Source: Aggregicoccus sp. 17bor-14 (GTDB lineage: Bacteria > Myxococcota > Myxococcia > Myxococcales > Myxococcaceae). From it: DNA of 64,000 nt. Position numbers and translations under genes: made by a program. Shown in pieces: positions 1-9,191 of this stretch (position 1 is the first letter of the stretch; each line of letters begins with the position of its first letter). The stretch covers positions 511,424 to 575,423 of the forward strand of contig NZ_VJZZ01000001.1 in the NCBI RefSeq assembly GCF_009659535.1. The letters are read 5' to 3'. The notes below the pieces were generated by a model, which did not search any database, was not told where the DNA came from, and saw only the letters and a list, made by a program, of their open reading frames with translations.

Positions 1-843
1 GGCGTGCGGGCCGCCGTAGCCCATGGGGACGCCGAAGCGCTGGGCGCTGCCCACCGCCACGTCCGCGCCGAACTCGCCCGGGGGCGTGAGCAGCGTGAGC
101 GAGAGCAGGTCCGCGGCGACGATGAAGAGGCCGCCGGCCGCGTGCACCTTCTCACCGAAGGCCTTGTAGTCGTGCACGGCGCCGTCGGTGGCGGGGTACT
201 GCACCAGCGCGCCGAAGAACTTCTTGGCGCCCAGGTCCACCGTGCGGTGGTCGCCCACCACCACCTCGATGCCCAGCGGCAGCGCGCGGGTGCGCACCAC
301 CTCGATGGTCTGCGGGTGGCAGGAGTCCGAGATGAAGAAGGTGCGCGCCTCGCCGCCCTTCACGGCGAGCGCCACGGCCATGGCCTCGGCGGCCGCGGTG
401 CCCTCGTCCAGCAGGGAGGCGTTGGCCACCTCCATGCCGGTGAGGTCCATCACCATGGTCTGGTAGTTGAGCAGCGCCTCGAGCCGGCCCTGCGCGATCT
501 CCGCCTGGTAGGGCGTGTACTGGGTGTACCAGCCCGGGTTCTGGAAGATGTTGCGCAGGATGACGTTGGGCGTGTGCGTGTCGCTGTAGCCCATGCCGAT
601 GAAGGACCGGAACACCTGGTTCTTCGCGGCGATCTTCTCCAGCTGCGCGAGCAGCTCGTGCTCGCTGGGCTGGGCGGCGATCTTCAGCGGCTCCTTCGAG
701 CGGATGGCCGAGGGGACGGTCTGGCCGATCAGCGTCTCGAGCGAGTCCACGCCGAGGGTGGCGAGCATCGCCTCCAGCTCGGTGGCGTCCGGGCCGATGT
801 GGCGGCCGGAAAACTGCTCCTGGTGCTTCCAGTTCAGGTTCAT
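1..843 (-). CDS. gcvP: Glycine dehydrogenase (P-protein), N-terminal part, cut by window edge
   Basis: P-protein of the glycine cleavage system, the PLP enzyme that decarboxylates glycine and passes the aminomethyl group to lipoyl-GcvH. The 281 codons present begin [18 protein letters not shown] and continue with typical P-protein blocks: [18 protein letters not shown], then [21 protein letters not shown], then the [14 protein letters not shown] stretch. The PLP lysine lies further downstream and is outside the window. The ATG at 843 is the first in frame. The gene follows gcvH by 84 bp on the same strand, so it is the third gene of gcvT-gcvH-gcvP. Full-length single-chain P-proteins are about 950 residues, so roughly 30 percent is seen. 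Identity is secure. Confidence 0.96.
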   Translation of the reverse strand, partial: MNLNWKHQEQFSGRHIGPDATELEAMLATLGVDSLETLIGQTVPSAIRSKEPLKIAAQPSEHELLAQLEKIAAKNQVFRSFIGMGYSDTHTPNVILRNIFQNPGWYTQYTPYQAEIAQGRLEALLNYQTMVMDLTGMEVANASLLDEGTAAAEAMAVALAVKGGEARTFFISDSCHPQTIEVVRTRALPLGIEVVVGDHRTVDLGAKKFFGALVQYPATDGAVHDYKAFGEKVHAAGGLFIVAADLLSLTLLTPPGEFGADVAVGSAQRFGVPMGYGGPHA

Positions 844-927
844 GGTGCTTGGGGCCCTTTGAGCCTTTGAGGCAGAGGTCGCGGAAGGGGTAACGAGAAC
901 GCCCTGTAACAGCCGGCGCCCGCCGAT

Positions 928-1320
928 TTAGTGCGCCTGCTTCGCGAGCAGCTTCTCGTACGCGCTGGCATCCATGAGGCCGTCCAGCTGCTTGGTGTCC
1001 GAGAGCTCGACCTCGACGATCCACCCGGCCGCGTACGGGTCCGAGTTCACGGTCTGGGGGTTGTCGCTCAGGGCGTCGTTCACCTTCACCACCTTGCCGC
1101 TCACGGGGGCGAAGAGCTCGCTCACCGCCTTGGTGGACTCGATGACGCCGAAGGGCTGGCCGGCCGTCAGCGTGGCGCCCACCTTGGGCAGCTCCACGTA
1201 GACCACGTCACCGAGCGCCTCCTGGGCGTGCGAGGTCACGCCCACCACCACCGACTTGCCCGAGGGGCGCGCCCACTCGTGGTCCTTCGTGTACTTCAGA
1301 TCCTGGGGGACAGCGGCCAT
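928..1320 (-). CDS. gcvH: Glycine cleavage system H protein
   Basis: Lipoyl carrier of the glycine cleavage system; it shuttles the methylamine group between GcvP, GcvT and the lipoamide dehydrogenase. The 130-residue length is normal. The lipoylation site is visible as ESTKAVSELFAPVSG, with Lys64 as the modified residue. The N-terminus (MAAVPQDLKYTKDHEW) also fits the family. The ATG at 1320 has AGGAG nine bases upstream, which decides the start. It lies 34 bp after gcvT and 84 bp before gcvP, so the three are probably cotranscribed. Confidence 0.97.
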   Translation of the reverse strand: MAAVPQDLKYTKDHEWARPSGKSVVVGVTSHAQEALGDVVYVELPKVGATLTAGQPFGVIESTKAVSELFAPVSGKVVKVNDALSDNPQTVNSDPYAAGWIVEVELSDTKQLDGLMDASAYEKLLAKQAH

Positions 1321-1354
1321 GGCGTTCTGCTCCTGGAAAGGGGGCTGACGAGAC

Positions 1355-2437
<1,083 letters not shown>

Positions 2438-2477
2438 GGATCTCTCCTGAAAACGTGTGGGGGAAAAAGGCGCGCGG

Positions 2478-2505
2478 ACTATAACTGCGCACCCCCTCCG
2501 ATCAA
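2478..2505 (-). promoter_or_regulatory. Predicted sigma-70 promoter of gcvTHP
   Basis: Read on the minus strand, TTGATC (2500-2505) and TATAGT (2478-2483) are separated by 16 bp, a good match to -35 and -10 boxes in an otherwise GC-rich sequence. The start would fall near 2471, giving a leader of about 35 nt before the gcvT ATG. The gap to metF is only 100 bp, so the opposite-strand promoter must overlap this one; a weak plus-strand TATAAC lies at 2480-2485. Confidence 0.55.
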
Positions 2506-2537
2506 GGTCCCACTGGAGGGCGAGGACGGCGCGCCGC

Positions 2538-3410
2538 ATGAAGATTCGTTATCGCTTGAATCCGTCCAATCCCTGCTTCTCGTTCGAATTCTACCCCCCG
2601 AAGACGGACGACGGCACGCGTGCCCTGCTGCGCACCCTGGAAGAGCTCGCTCCCCTGGAGCCCGGGTTCGTCTCGGTGACGTACGGGGCGGGCGGCAGCA
2701 CGCGCGACCGCACGGTGGACCTGGTGACGCAGATCAAGCGCACCACGGGCATCACGGCGATGGCGCACCTCACCTGCATCGGGCACGACCGCGAGGAGCT
2801 GCGCGCCATCCTGCGCAAGCTCTCGGACGCGCAGGTGGAGAACGTGCTGGTGCTGCGCGGGGACCCCCAGGCGGGCGCGCCCGGCTTCGTGCCCCACGAG
2901 GGGGGCTTCCGCTACGCGAGCGAGCTCGTCGAGTTCATCCGCGGCGAGGACTTCGGCTTCTGCCTCGGCGGGGCCTGCTACCCCGAGGGGCACGTGGAGA
3001 CGGTGAGCCGCGAGGAGGACCTGGTCCACTTGAAGCAGAAGGTGGACGCGGGCCTGGACTTCGTCATCACCCAGCTCTTCTTCGACAACGCCTTCTACTT
3101 CGACTTCGTGGAGCGGGCGCGCCGCGCCGGCATCAACGTCCCCATCGTGCCGGGCATCATGCCGATCACGAACTACGAGCAGCTGCAGCGCTTCACCCGG
3201 ATGTGCGGGGCCACGGTGCCCATGCGGCTCGCGCTGCAGCTCGAGCGCGTGCGCGATCAGCCCGAGGCCCTGATGCAGCTGGGCGTGGCGCACGCCACGG
3301 TGCAGTGCATGGAGCTGCTCTCGCGCGGCGTGCCCGGCATCCACTTCTACACCCTCAACAAGTCCCCCGCGACGCGCATGATCGTGGGGGCACTGCGAGC
3401 TCGCACATGA
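2538..3410 (+). CDS. metF: 5,10-methylenetetrahydrofolate reductase
   Basis: Flavoprotein that reduces 5,10-methylene-THF to 5-methyl-THF for methionine synthesis. The 290-residue product shows the MetF opening FSFEFYPPKTDDGTRALL, then FVSVTYGAGGSTRDRT, the VLVLRGDP block and FVITQLFFDNAFYFDFVERA. Length matches bacterial MetF. The ATG at 2538 matches the family N-terminus; the frame stays open upstream to 2457 but that part lies in the promoter region. Divergent from gcvT and overlapping the next gene by four bases (ATGA), so translation is probably coupled. Confidence 0.96.
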   Translation: MKIRYRLNPSNPCFSFEFYPPKTDDGTRALLRTLEELAPLEPGFVSVTYGAGGSTRDRTVDLVTQIKRTTGITAMAHLTCIGHDREELRAILRKLSDAQVENVLVLRGDPQAGAPGFVPHEGGFRYASELVEFIRGEDFGFCLGGACYPEGHVETVSREEDLVHLKQKVDAGLDFVITQLFFDNAFYFDFVERARRAGINVPIVPGIMPITNYEQLQRFTRMCGATVPMRLALQLERVRDQPEALMQLGVAHATVQCMELLSRGVPGIHFYTLNKSPATRMIVGALRART

Positions 3411-3838
3411 GCGGTCCCGGCGTCGAACTCCCCCCCTCTGACCCCCGTCTGCTGATCCTCCGCCACCTGCGGCCCCCCGCCTTCCTGCTGCTGTGCGTGG
3501 GCATCCTCAACGCGTTCTTCTGCGCGGTGATGGCCGTCGCGCTCGCGCTGCACGCGCACATGCCCTGGGAGGACCCGGCCACCGGCACGCGCGCCGCGGG
3601 CGCCACGCCCACCCTGCCCCTGATCGCGATCCTCGCGTTCTCGGCCATCTGGAGCGCGCTCACCATCCAGGGCGCGCTCAACACGATGCGCCTGCGCGGC
3701 TACGGGCTCGCGGTGGTGGGCGCCATCGGCGCGATGGTGCCCCCGGCGATCACCTGCACGGTGGGGCTGCCCATCGGCATCTGGATGCTGGTGGTGCTCA
3801 ACCGCCCGGGCGTGAAGAGCGCGTTCAACGCGAAGTAG
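3407..3838 (+). CDS. Small integral membrane protein, unknown function
   Basis: A 143-residue protein I do not recognise by family. It has three or four hydrophobic segments: about residues 22-50, 68-90 and a long stretch 98-134 that could cross twice. The ends are polar. It starts inside the metF stop codon (ATGA), so it is translationally coupled to metF. Its stop codon lies inside the tail of folD, which comes from the other strand; the two coding regions overlap by 14 bp. Nothing in the sequence suggests a catalytic role. Confidence 0.85.
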   Translation: MSGPGVELPPSDPRLLILRHLRPPAFLLLCVGILNAFFCAVMAVALALHAHMPWEDPATGTRAAGATPTLPLIAILAFSAIWSALTIQGALNTMRLRGYGLAVVGAIGAMVPPAITCTVGLPIGIWMLVVLNRPGVKSAFNAK

Positions 3839-4676
3839 CCGCGCGCGCGGCCTGCAGCGTGTTGCGCATCAGCATCGCGATGGTCATCGGGCCCACCCCC
3901 CCGGGCACCGGGGTGATCATCCGGGCGTGCACGAAGGCCGGGGCGAACTCCACGTCGCCCACCAGCGTGCCGTCCGCGCGCCGGTTGATGCCCACGTCGA
4001 TGACGACCGCGCCGGGCTTCACCCAGTGGCCCCGCACCAGCTCGGGCACCCCGGCCGCGGCCACGAGGATGTCCGCCTGGCCAACCTCGCGCGCCAGGTC
4101 GCTCTTGCGGTGGCACACCGTCACGGTGGCGTCCGCCTGCAGCAGCATCAGCGCCATGGGCTTGCCCACGATGTTGCTGCGCCCCACGACGACGGCGCGC
4201 TTGCCCGAGGGGTTGCAGCCCACCCCGCCGAGCAGGTGCATCACGCCCAGCGGGGTGCAGGGGCGCAGGCCCGGGAGGCCCAGCGAGAGGCGGCCCGCGC
4301 TCACCGGGTGGAAGCCGTCCACGTCCTTGTCGGGGCTCACCGCCGCGATCACCGCGTCCACGTCCAGGTGCGCGGGCAGCGGGAGCTGCACGAGGATGCC
4401 GTGCACGGCCGGGTCCGCGTTGAGCCGCGCCACGAGCGCGAGCAGCTCCCCTTGCGAGACGGTCGCGGGCAGCGGGTGCTCCCAGGACTGGAAGCCCACC
4501 TCCGCCGCCGCCCGCTTCTTGCCGTTGACGTAGATCTTCGAGGCGGGGTCCTCGCCCACGCGCACCACGGCGAGCCCGGGCGTGGGCCCGCCGCTCGCGC
4601 GCAGCCGCTCCACGTCCTGCCGCACCTGCTCGCGCACGCGCGCGGCGATTGCCTTGCCGTCGATCAGCTGGGCCAT
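3825..4676 (-). CDS. folD: Bifunctional methylene-THF dehydrogenase / cyclohydrolase
   Basis: FolD oxidises 5,10-methylene-THF to methenyl-THF with NADP and hydrolyses it to 10-formyl-THF. The product is 283 residues, the normal size. Catalytic Tyr49 and Lys53 sit in [15 protein letters not shown]. The [17 protein letters not shown] and [11 protein letters not shown] (NADP site) blocks follow, and [15 protein letters not shown] closes the fold. The frame is open further upstream, but the ATG at 4676 gives the standard [11 protein letters not shown] start. No Shine-Dalgarno precedes it and a promoter ends about 10 bases upstream, so the mRNA may be leaderless. Convergent with the metF operon. 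Confidence 0.97.
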   Translation of the reverse strand: MAQLIDGKAIAARVREQVRQDVERLRASGGPTPGLAVVRVGEDPASKIYVNGKKRAAAEVGFQSWEHPLPATVSQGELLALVARLNADPAVHGILVQLPLPAHLDVDAVIAAVSPDKDVDGFHPVSAGRLSLGLPGLRPCTPLGVMHLLGGVGCNPSGKRAVVVGRSNIVGKPMALMLLQADATVTVCHRKSDLAREVGQADILVAAAGVPELVRGHWVKPGAVVIDVGINRRADGTLVGDVEFAPAFVHARMITPVPGGVGPMTIAMLMRNTLQAARAATSR

Positions 4677-4686
4677 GGCGCGGCGC

Positions 4687-4713
4687 TCTATATGGCAAAC
4701 TGGGCAGCGGCAA
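4687..4713 (-). promoter_or_regulatory. Predicted folD promoter, possibly leaderless
   Basis: On the minus strand TTGCCG (4708-4713) and TATAGA (4687-4692) are separated by 15 bp. Transcription would start near 4680, only a few bases before the folD ATG at 4676, and there is no ribosome binding site between them. The spacer is slightly short, so this is tentative. Confidence 0.4.
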
Positions 4714-4734
4714 GGGGGCCTCGCACCGGTGCTC

Positions 4735-5472
4735 ATGGGCAAACTCGTCGGTGCACTGCTGGGGCTCGGCCTGGGGCTCGCCGTGGGCAACCCGCTCGGC
4801 GCGGTGCTGCTGGTGGGCGTGGGGCTGCTCGCGGGCCACCTCTACGACGACCTGCGCCCGCTGCCCGCGCCCTCCGGACCGGACCTCACCGCCGACACCT
4901 GCGCGCTGCTGCTCGAGGTGGCGCGCGCGGACGGCGAGCCGGGGCGCGAGGAGCTGCGCGCGGTGCGCGAGCACTTCGCGGATGCGCTGGGCTATGGCCC
5001 CCAGGCGCTGGGCGCGGTGCGACGCTGCCTGAAGGCGCAGCTGCAGGCCCCGCGCGCGCCCGGGCCGGCCGCGGTAGCGCTGAGAGAAGTGCTCGGTGGC
5101 GCTGAGCGCCTCCGCCTCTTCGAGGCGCTCTGGACCCTCGCGCTCGCCGACGGGCGCGCGAGCAACGCCGAGGTGCAGGCGCTGCGGCGCGTGGCGGGGC
5201 TGCTCGGCATCCCGGCCGAAGCCCAGGCCGAGCGCGAGCAGCGTTCCCTGCAGCCTCCCGCCGAGCCCGCGGGTCACGCGAGCTACGCGGCGCTGGGGGT
5301 TGCGGCGGACGCGAGCGACGCAGCGGTGCGGCGCGCGTTCCGGCGCCTCGCGGCGCAGGCGCACCCGGACCGGGTGGCGCACCTCGGCCGCGCGGAGGGC
5401 GAGCGGGCCACCCTGCGCTTCCAGGAGCTGGAGCGCGCGTACGCCGAGATTCGGAGGCTGCGCGGGCGCTGA
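4735..5472 (+). CDS. DjlA-like membrane co-chaperone (TerB plus J domain)
   Basis: A 245-residue protein with the DjlA layout. There is an N-terminal hydrophobic, glycine-rich anchor at about residues 4-32. A TerB-like helical middle part carries [17 protein letters not shown] and [21 protein letters not shown]-terminal J domain (about 180-245) contains the essential HPD in [14 protein letters not shown]. DjlA proteins stimulate DnaK ATPase at the inner membrane. The ATG at 4735 begins the anchor cleanly; the frame extends upstream but would overlap folD. Next on the strand is the Smr gene, 34 bp away. A second DnaK partner lies at 27.9-29.1 kb. Confidence 0.85.
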   Translation: MGKLVGALLGLGLGLAVGNPLGAVLLVGVGLLAGHLYDDLRPLPAPSGPDLTADTCALLLEVARADGEPGREELRAVREHFADALGYGPQALGAVRRCLKAQLQAPRAPGPAAVALREVLGGAERLRLFEALWTLALADGRASNAEVQALRRVAGLLGIPAEAQAEREQRSLQPPAEPAGHASYAALGVAADASDAAVRRAFRRLAAQAHPDRVAHLGRAEGERATLRFQELERAYAEIRRLRGR

Positions 5473-5506
5473 GGGCGGATTAAGAGTGGGGCTCCCGGGA
5501 GGACGG

Positions 5507-6202
5507 ATGAGCGAGCGCGGTGGCCCGCCGAAGAAGAAGGACAGTGGCTTCAACACCCCCTTCGCGGCGCTCAAGGCGCTGAAGAAGGTACCCGAGCCCG
5601 CGGCGCCGAAGAAGGCGCCCGCGCCGCCCCCTCCCCCGAAGAAGCTCGCGAAGCCGATCGAGGAGGACGACGCCGCGCTCTTCTACGCGGCGATGGACGG
5701 CGTGTCGCAGCTGACCGAGCGCGGCAAACCGCCGCCCGAGGACCCTGCCCTTCCCCGGCTCATCGAGCAGCTCGCGGACGACAACGCCGAGGCGCTCGCG
5801 CAGCTGGCCGAGCTGGTGGAGGGCCGCGGCGACTTCGACATCGCGGAGCGCGGCGAGGTGCTCGAGGGCTCGGCGTCCGGCGGCGCGGACCGCTCGCTGA
5901 TGGAGGCGCTGCGGCGCGGCGACTTCGGGCTCCAGGGCCAGCTGGACCTGCACGGCATGGGGCAGGCCGAGGCCCGCGATGCCGTGGAGCGCTTCCTCAC
6001 CGAGAGCCGACGCGGCCACAAGCGCTGCGTGCTGATCGTGCACGGGCGCGGGCTGCACTCGAAGGACCAGCTGCCGGTGCTCAAGGGCCAGGTGCAGTCG
6101 TGGCTCTCACAGAAGCGCATCGGGAAGCGGGTGCTGGCGTTCGCCACTGCACGTCCGCAGGACGGTGGCGCGGGCGCGCTGTACGTGCTGCTGCGCCGCT
6201 GA
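5507..6202 (+). CDS. Smr-domain protein (MutS2-type C-terminal nuclease fold)
   Basis: 231 residues. The N-terminal third is basic and proline-rich (PAPPPPPKK), the middle is acidic and helical. The C-terminal 90 residues form an Smr domain with LDLHGMGQAEARDAVERFL and the VHGRGLHS motif. Smr domains bind or nick nucleic acid; free-standing ones act in RNA or DNA metabolism, but the substrate here cannot be told. GGGAGGA precedes the ATG at 5507 by five bases and decides the start. It follows the DjlA-like gene by 34 bp. Confidence 0.88.
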   Translation: MSERGGPPKKKDSGFNTPFAALKALKKVPEPAAPKKAPAPPPPPKKLAKPIEEDDAALFYAAMDGVSQLTERGKPPPEDPALPRLIEQLADDNAEALAQLAELVEGRGDFDIAERGEVLEGSASGGADRSLMEALRRGDFGLQGQLDLHGMGQAEARDAVERFLTESRRGHKRCVLIVHGRGLHSKDQLPVLKGQVQSWLSQKRIGKRVLAFATARPQDGGAGALYVLLRR

Positions 6203-6250
6203 GGGGGGGGGCGCCTTTACGCCCGCGCGGCGCTGTGCATACATACCGCC

Positions 6251-7246
6251 ATGGCTCGCGACCTGATCGATCTGCACATCCACGTGGGCGGCGCCGTGGC
6301 GCCCCACATCCTCTGGTCCATCGCCCACCAGCAGGGCTTCAAGCTGCCGGTGAAGGGATACTTCGAGTTCGTGGAGCTGATCACCTCGCGTCCCGGCAAG
6401 GTGGGCAGCCTCGACGACTACCTGAAGATCCTCCACACCTGGACGGAGAAGATCCAGAGCTCGCCCAGCGCCATCGAGCGCAGCGTGTACGAGATCATCG
6501 GCAAGGAGTACCGCGGCAGCCGGGTGACGCAGATGGAGCTGCGCTTCAACCCGATGAAGCGCAACCTCAACAGCGAGCTGGACCTGGACCACATCATCCA
6601 CGCGGCCCTGCGCGGCATGGACCGCGCTTCGCTCGAGTACGGGGTGAAGACGGGCCTCATCTTCTGCCTCGCGCGCGAGTGGGATCACCGGCTCAACAGC
6701 ATCCTGGTCGAGAAGGCGATCAAGTACCGGGGACGCGGCGTCTACGGCATCGACCTCGCGGGCAGCGAGAAGAACGCGATGGAGAAGCGGCCGGACGCCC
6801 TGCGCGAGTTCCAGGATCTCTACGAGCGCGCGCGCAAGGCGGGGCTCAAGTGCACGGTGCACACGGGCGAGACGAAGGGCACCGGCGCCGAGGGCGTGAT
6901 GACGGTGGTGGAGGCGCTGCATCCGCACCGCATCGGCCACGGCATCCTCGCCGCCTACGACGAGAGCGCGATGCGCATCCTGCGCGAGCGCAACGTGCTG
7001 CTCGAGCTGTGCCCCACCTCCAACCTGCACACCAAGGCGGTGGAGGGCCTGGACGAGTTCAAGCACATGGTGCGCACGCTCTGGGACCGCGGGGTGAAGT
7101 TCAGCATCAACACGGACGGGCCCTACCTGCTCGAGACGGACATGAGCAGCGAGGTGGCGCTGATGGAGAAGCACGGCATCCTCACGCCCGACCAGGTGAA
7201 CCAGACGCTCGCCTGGGCGCGCGAGTACTCGTTCATTCCGGCCTAG
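6251..7246 (+). CDS. Adenosine deaminase-like amidohydrolase with altered DD motif
   Basis: Zinc amidohydrolase of the adenosine/AMP deaminase family, 331 residues. Zinc-binding His9 and His11 are in DLHIHVGG. The substrate-binding HTGET, the RIGHG histidine and ELCPTSN follow. The final motif reads SINTDGP (Asp289-Gly290) where classical adenosine deaminases have NTDDP, so the second Asp is lost. The fold and zinc site are intact, but the exact substrate (adenosine or a modified purine nucleoside) is uncertain. No Shine-Dalgarno precedes the ATG; TTTACG and TACATA boxes close upstream hint at a leaderless transcript. pyrD follows after 20 bp, fitting a nucleotide-metabolism operon. Confidence 0.88.
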   Translation: MARDLIDLHIHVGGAVAPHILWSIAHQQGFKLPVKGYFEFVELITSRPGKVGSLDDYLKILHTWTEKIQSSPSAIERSVYEIIGKEYRGSRVTQMELRFNPMKRNLNSELDLDHIIHAALRGMDRASLEYGVKTGLIFCLAREWDHRLNSILVEKAIKYRGRGVYGIDLAGSEKNAMEKRPDALREFQDLYERARKAGLKCTVHTGETKGTGAEGVMTVVEALHPHRIGHGILAAYDESAMRILRERNVLLELCPTSNLHTKAVEGLDEFKHMVRTLWDRGVKFSINTDGPYLLETDMSSEVALMEKHGILTPDQVNQTLAWAREYSFIPA

Positions 7247-7266
7247 GACTTGATATCGGAGGGGCC

Positions 7267-8373
7267 ATGTACCCGCTCCTCCGCACCCTCCTCTTCCTGC
7301 TCCCGGCCGAGGCGGCCCACGAGCTGACCCTCTTCGCCATGCGGCTGCTGAGCCGCTTCCAGGGGCTGTGCCGCTGGCTGCGCGAGCGGGCGCTGGGGCT
7401 GCCGCCGGTGGATCTCTCGGTGGAGCTGGCGGGCCTGCGCTTCGCGCACCCGGTGGCGCTCGCGGCGGGCCTGGACAAGGAGGCGGCGGCGGTGGATGCG
7501 CTGCTCGCCCTGGGCTTCAGTGCGGTGGAGGTGGGCACGCTCACCCCGCGCCCGCAGCCGGGCAACCCCCGCCCCCGCCTCTTCCGCATCCCGGAGCAGC
7601 GCGCGGTGATCAACCGGATGGGCTTCAACAACGGCGGCGCGCTCGCGGCGGCTGAGCGCCTGCGGCGCCGGCGCTGGCAGCCGGCGCCGGTGGGCGTGAA
7701 CATCGGGAAGAACAAGGACACGCCGCTGGAGCGCGCGGTGGACGACTACGTGGCCTGCGTGGACGCGCTCGGGGCGCTGGGCGACTACGTGGTGGTGAAC
7801 GCGAGCTCGCCCAACACCCCCGGCCTGCGCAAGCTGCAGGAGCCCGAGGCGCTGGGCGCCCTGCTGCGGGCGGTGAAGGCGCGGCTCGCGCAGGTGGCAC
7901 CGGGCAAGCCCCTGTTCCTGAAGATTGCCCCGGACCTCACCCCCGAGGCCGTGGACGAGGTGGTGGACGTGGTGCGCAGCTGCGGCCTGGACGGGCTCAT
8001 CTGCACCAACACCACGATCGCGCGGCCCTTCGAGCACCCGGTGGCGAAGGAGGCGGGAGGGCTCTCCGGCGCCCCGGTGCGCGAGCCGGCGAACGCCGTC
8101 ATCCGCCGCGCCTACCAGCGCAGCGGCGGCACGCTGCCCATCATCGGGGTGGGCGGGGTGTTCAGCGCCTCGGACGTGGTGGAGAAGCTGCGCGCCGGCG
8201 CCTCGCTCGTACAGGTGTACACGGGCTTCATCTACGAGGGGCCCGGGATGCCGCGGCGCCTCGCACAGGGCCTGAGCGAGCACCTGCAGCGCGAGGGCCT
8301 CAAGAGCGTGCGCGAGCTGGTGGGCGCGGACGCGCGCAGGGCAGCGCCGCCCGCGGTGCTCGCCACGCCGTAG
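7267..8373 (+). CDS. pyrD: Dihydroorotate dehydrogenase, class 2 (quinone-linked)
   Basis: FMN enzyme of pyrimidine synthesis that oxidises dihydroorotate to orotate and passes electrons to quinone. 368 residues. The N-terminal amphipathic extension typical of membrane-associated class 2 enzymes is present (MYPLLRTLLFLLPAEAAHEL). FMN and substrate blocks include AAGLDKEAAAVDALLALGF and INRMGFNNGG, and VNASSPNTPGLR holds the catalytic serine. The FMN phosphate site GVGGVFSASDV is near the end. The ATG at 7267 is preceded by GGAGGGG. It sits 20 bp after the deaminase gene. A strong hairpin follows at 8384-8422. Confidence 0.97.
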   Translation: MYPLLRTLLFLLPAEAAHELTLFAMRLLSRFQGLCRWLRERALGLPPVDLSVELAGLRFAHPVALAAGLDKEAAAVDALLALGFSAVEVGTLTPRPQPGNPRPRLFRIPEQRAVINRMGFNNGGALAAAERLRRRRWQPAPVGVNIGKNKDTPLERAVDDYVACVDALGALGDYVVVNASSPNTPGLRKLQEPEALGALLRAVKARLAQVAPGKPLFLKIAPDLTPEAVDEVVDVVRSCGLDGLICTNTTIARPFEHPVAKEAGGLSGAPVREPANAVIRRAYQRSGGTLPIIGVGGVFSASDVVEKLRAGASLVQVYTGFIYEGPGMPRRLAQGLSEHLQREGLKSVRELVGADARRAAPPAVLATP

Positions 8374-8383
8374 AAGAGGAAGA

Positions 8384-8422
8384 GGCCCTGCCGACCCCTT
8401 GGAGGGTCCGGCCGGCAGGGCC
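8384..8422. terminator. Bidirectional hairpin terminator between pyrD and DUF4097 gene
   Basis: Ten-base perfect arms, GGCCCTGCCG (8384-8393) and CGGCAGGGCC (8413-8422), lie between two convergent stop codons at 8373 and 8440. There is no T-run, as is common in GC-rich genomes. Confidence 0.65.
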
Positions 8423-8439
8423 CCGAGAAACCTGGATGC

Positions 8440-9129
8440 CTAGCTGCGCGGCTCGACGTCGAGCGCGCCGCTCACGGTGCTGACGTCGATGTCGTGGGCG
8501 CCGGCGCCGTACTGGCGGCTCACGCTGCCCAGCGCCTTGCTCTTGCCGTTGAAGCTGCCGCCCACGGTGGAGTAGTCGACCTTGGCGCTGGCGTGGTCCG
8601 GCAGCTGGAGCTTCACGTCCCCCGCGACGGTGCTCACGTCCGTGTCCGCGACCTCCTGGGGCGCGAGGCGCACCGAGCCGTTCACCGTGCTCACCTTGAG
8701 CGCCTGGGTGGAGCCGGAGAGCTCCACGGCGCCGTTCACGCTGCTGACCTCCTGCCGGCCGCTCACGCCCCTCACCCGCACGGCGGCGTTCACCACCGAG
8801 AGCTCGAGGCGGGCGCCGCGCGGCACCCGAAGCGTGAAGTGCGTGTCCGGCGGGTGGTTGCAGCTGCGGTTCTTCTCCGCGCAGGGCCCGCAGCACAGGC
8901 GCGCCGTCACGGTGTCCCCCTCCTGCTTCACCTCCACCGGGTAGTCGGCGAGCGCCTCGGCGCTGCCCTCCTGACGCGCCTCGACGGTGACCTTCCCCGT
9001 CTCGCTCCCCTCGATGGTGACGGAGCCGTTCACGTCCGAGACGTGCACGTTCGGGGCGGCGCCCGCGTCGAAGGAGAAGGACTGGGGGTTGGGCGTGGCG
9101 GCGAGGGCGAGGAGGAGGAGGGCGTGCAT
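8440..9129 (-). CDS. Exported DUF4097-type beta-helical protein
   Basis: 229 residues beginning with a short signal peptide (MHALLLLALAATPNPQ). The rest is a run of short beta repeats, each with a VSTVNG-like turn: VSDVNGSVTIEG, VSSVNGAVELSG, VSTVNGSVRLAP, VSTVAGDVKLQL, YSTVGGSFNG and VSTVSGALDVEP. This is the layout of DUF4097/DUF4098 adhesin-like proteins of unknown function. A cysteine cluster (CCGPCAEKNRSC) near residues 80-90 may form disulfides or bind metal. It lies 62 bp downstream of the glycosyltransferase on the same strand and could be the last gene of that operon. Location is probably periplasmic or surface. Confidence 0.8.
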   Translation of the reverse strand: MHALLLLALAATPNPQSFSFDAGAAPNVHVSDVNGSVTIEGSETGKVTVEARQEGSAEALADYPVEVKQEGDTVTARLCCGPCAEKNRSCNHPPDTHFTLRVPRGARLELSVVNAAVRVRGVSGRQEVSSVNGAVELSGSTQALKVSTVNGSVRLAPQEVADTDVSTVAGDVKLQLPDHASAKVDYSTVGGSFNGKSKALGSVSRQYGAGAHDIDVSTVSGALDVEPRS

Positions 9130-9191
9130 GCGGGGCCTCGGGAAAGGGAGGGGCTCTGCATGCCCTACGCAGGGCCCGCCCGGCCATTGCA

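Noticed and set aside
2438-2537. Glycine riboswitch before gcvT
   Set aside because: The gap to metF is 100 bp and holds a normal promoter with a leader of about 35 nt, which is too short for a tandem or single glycine aptamer.
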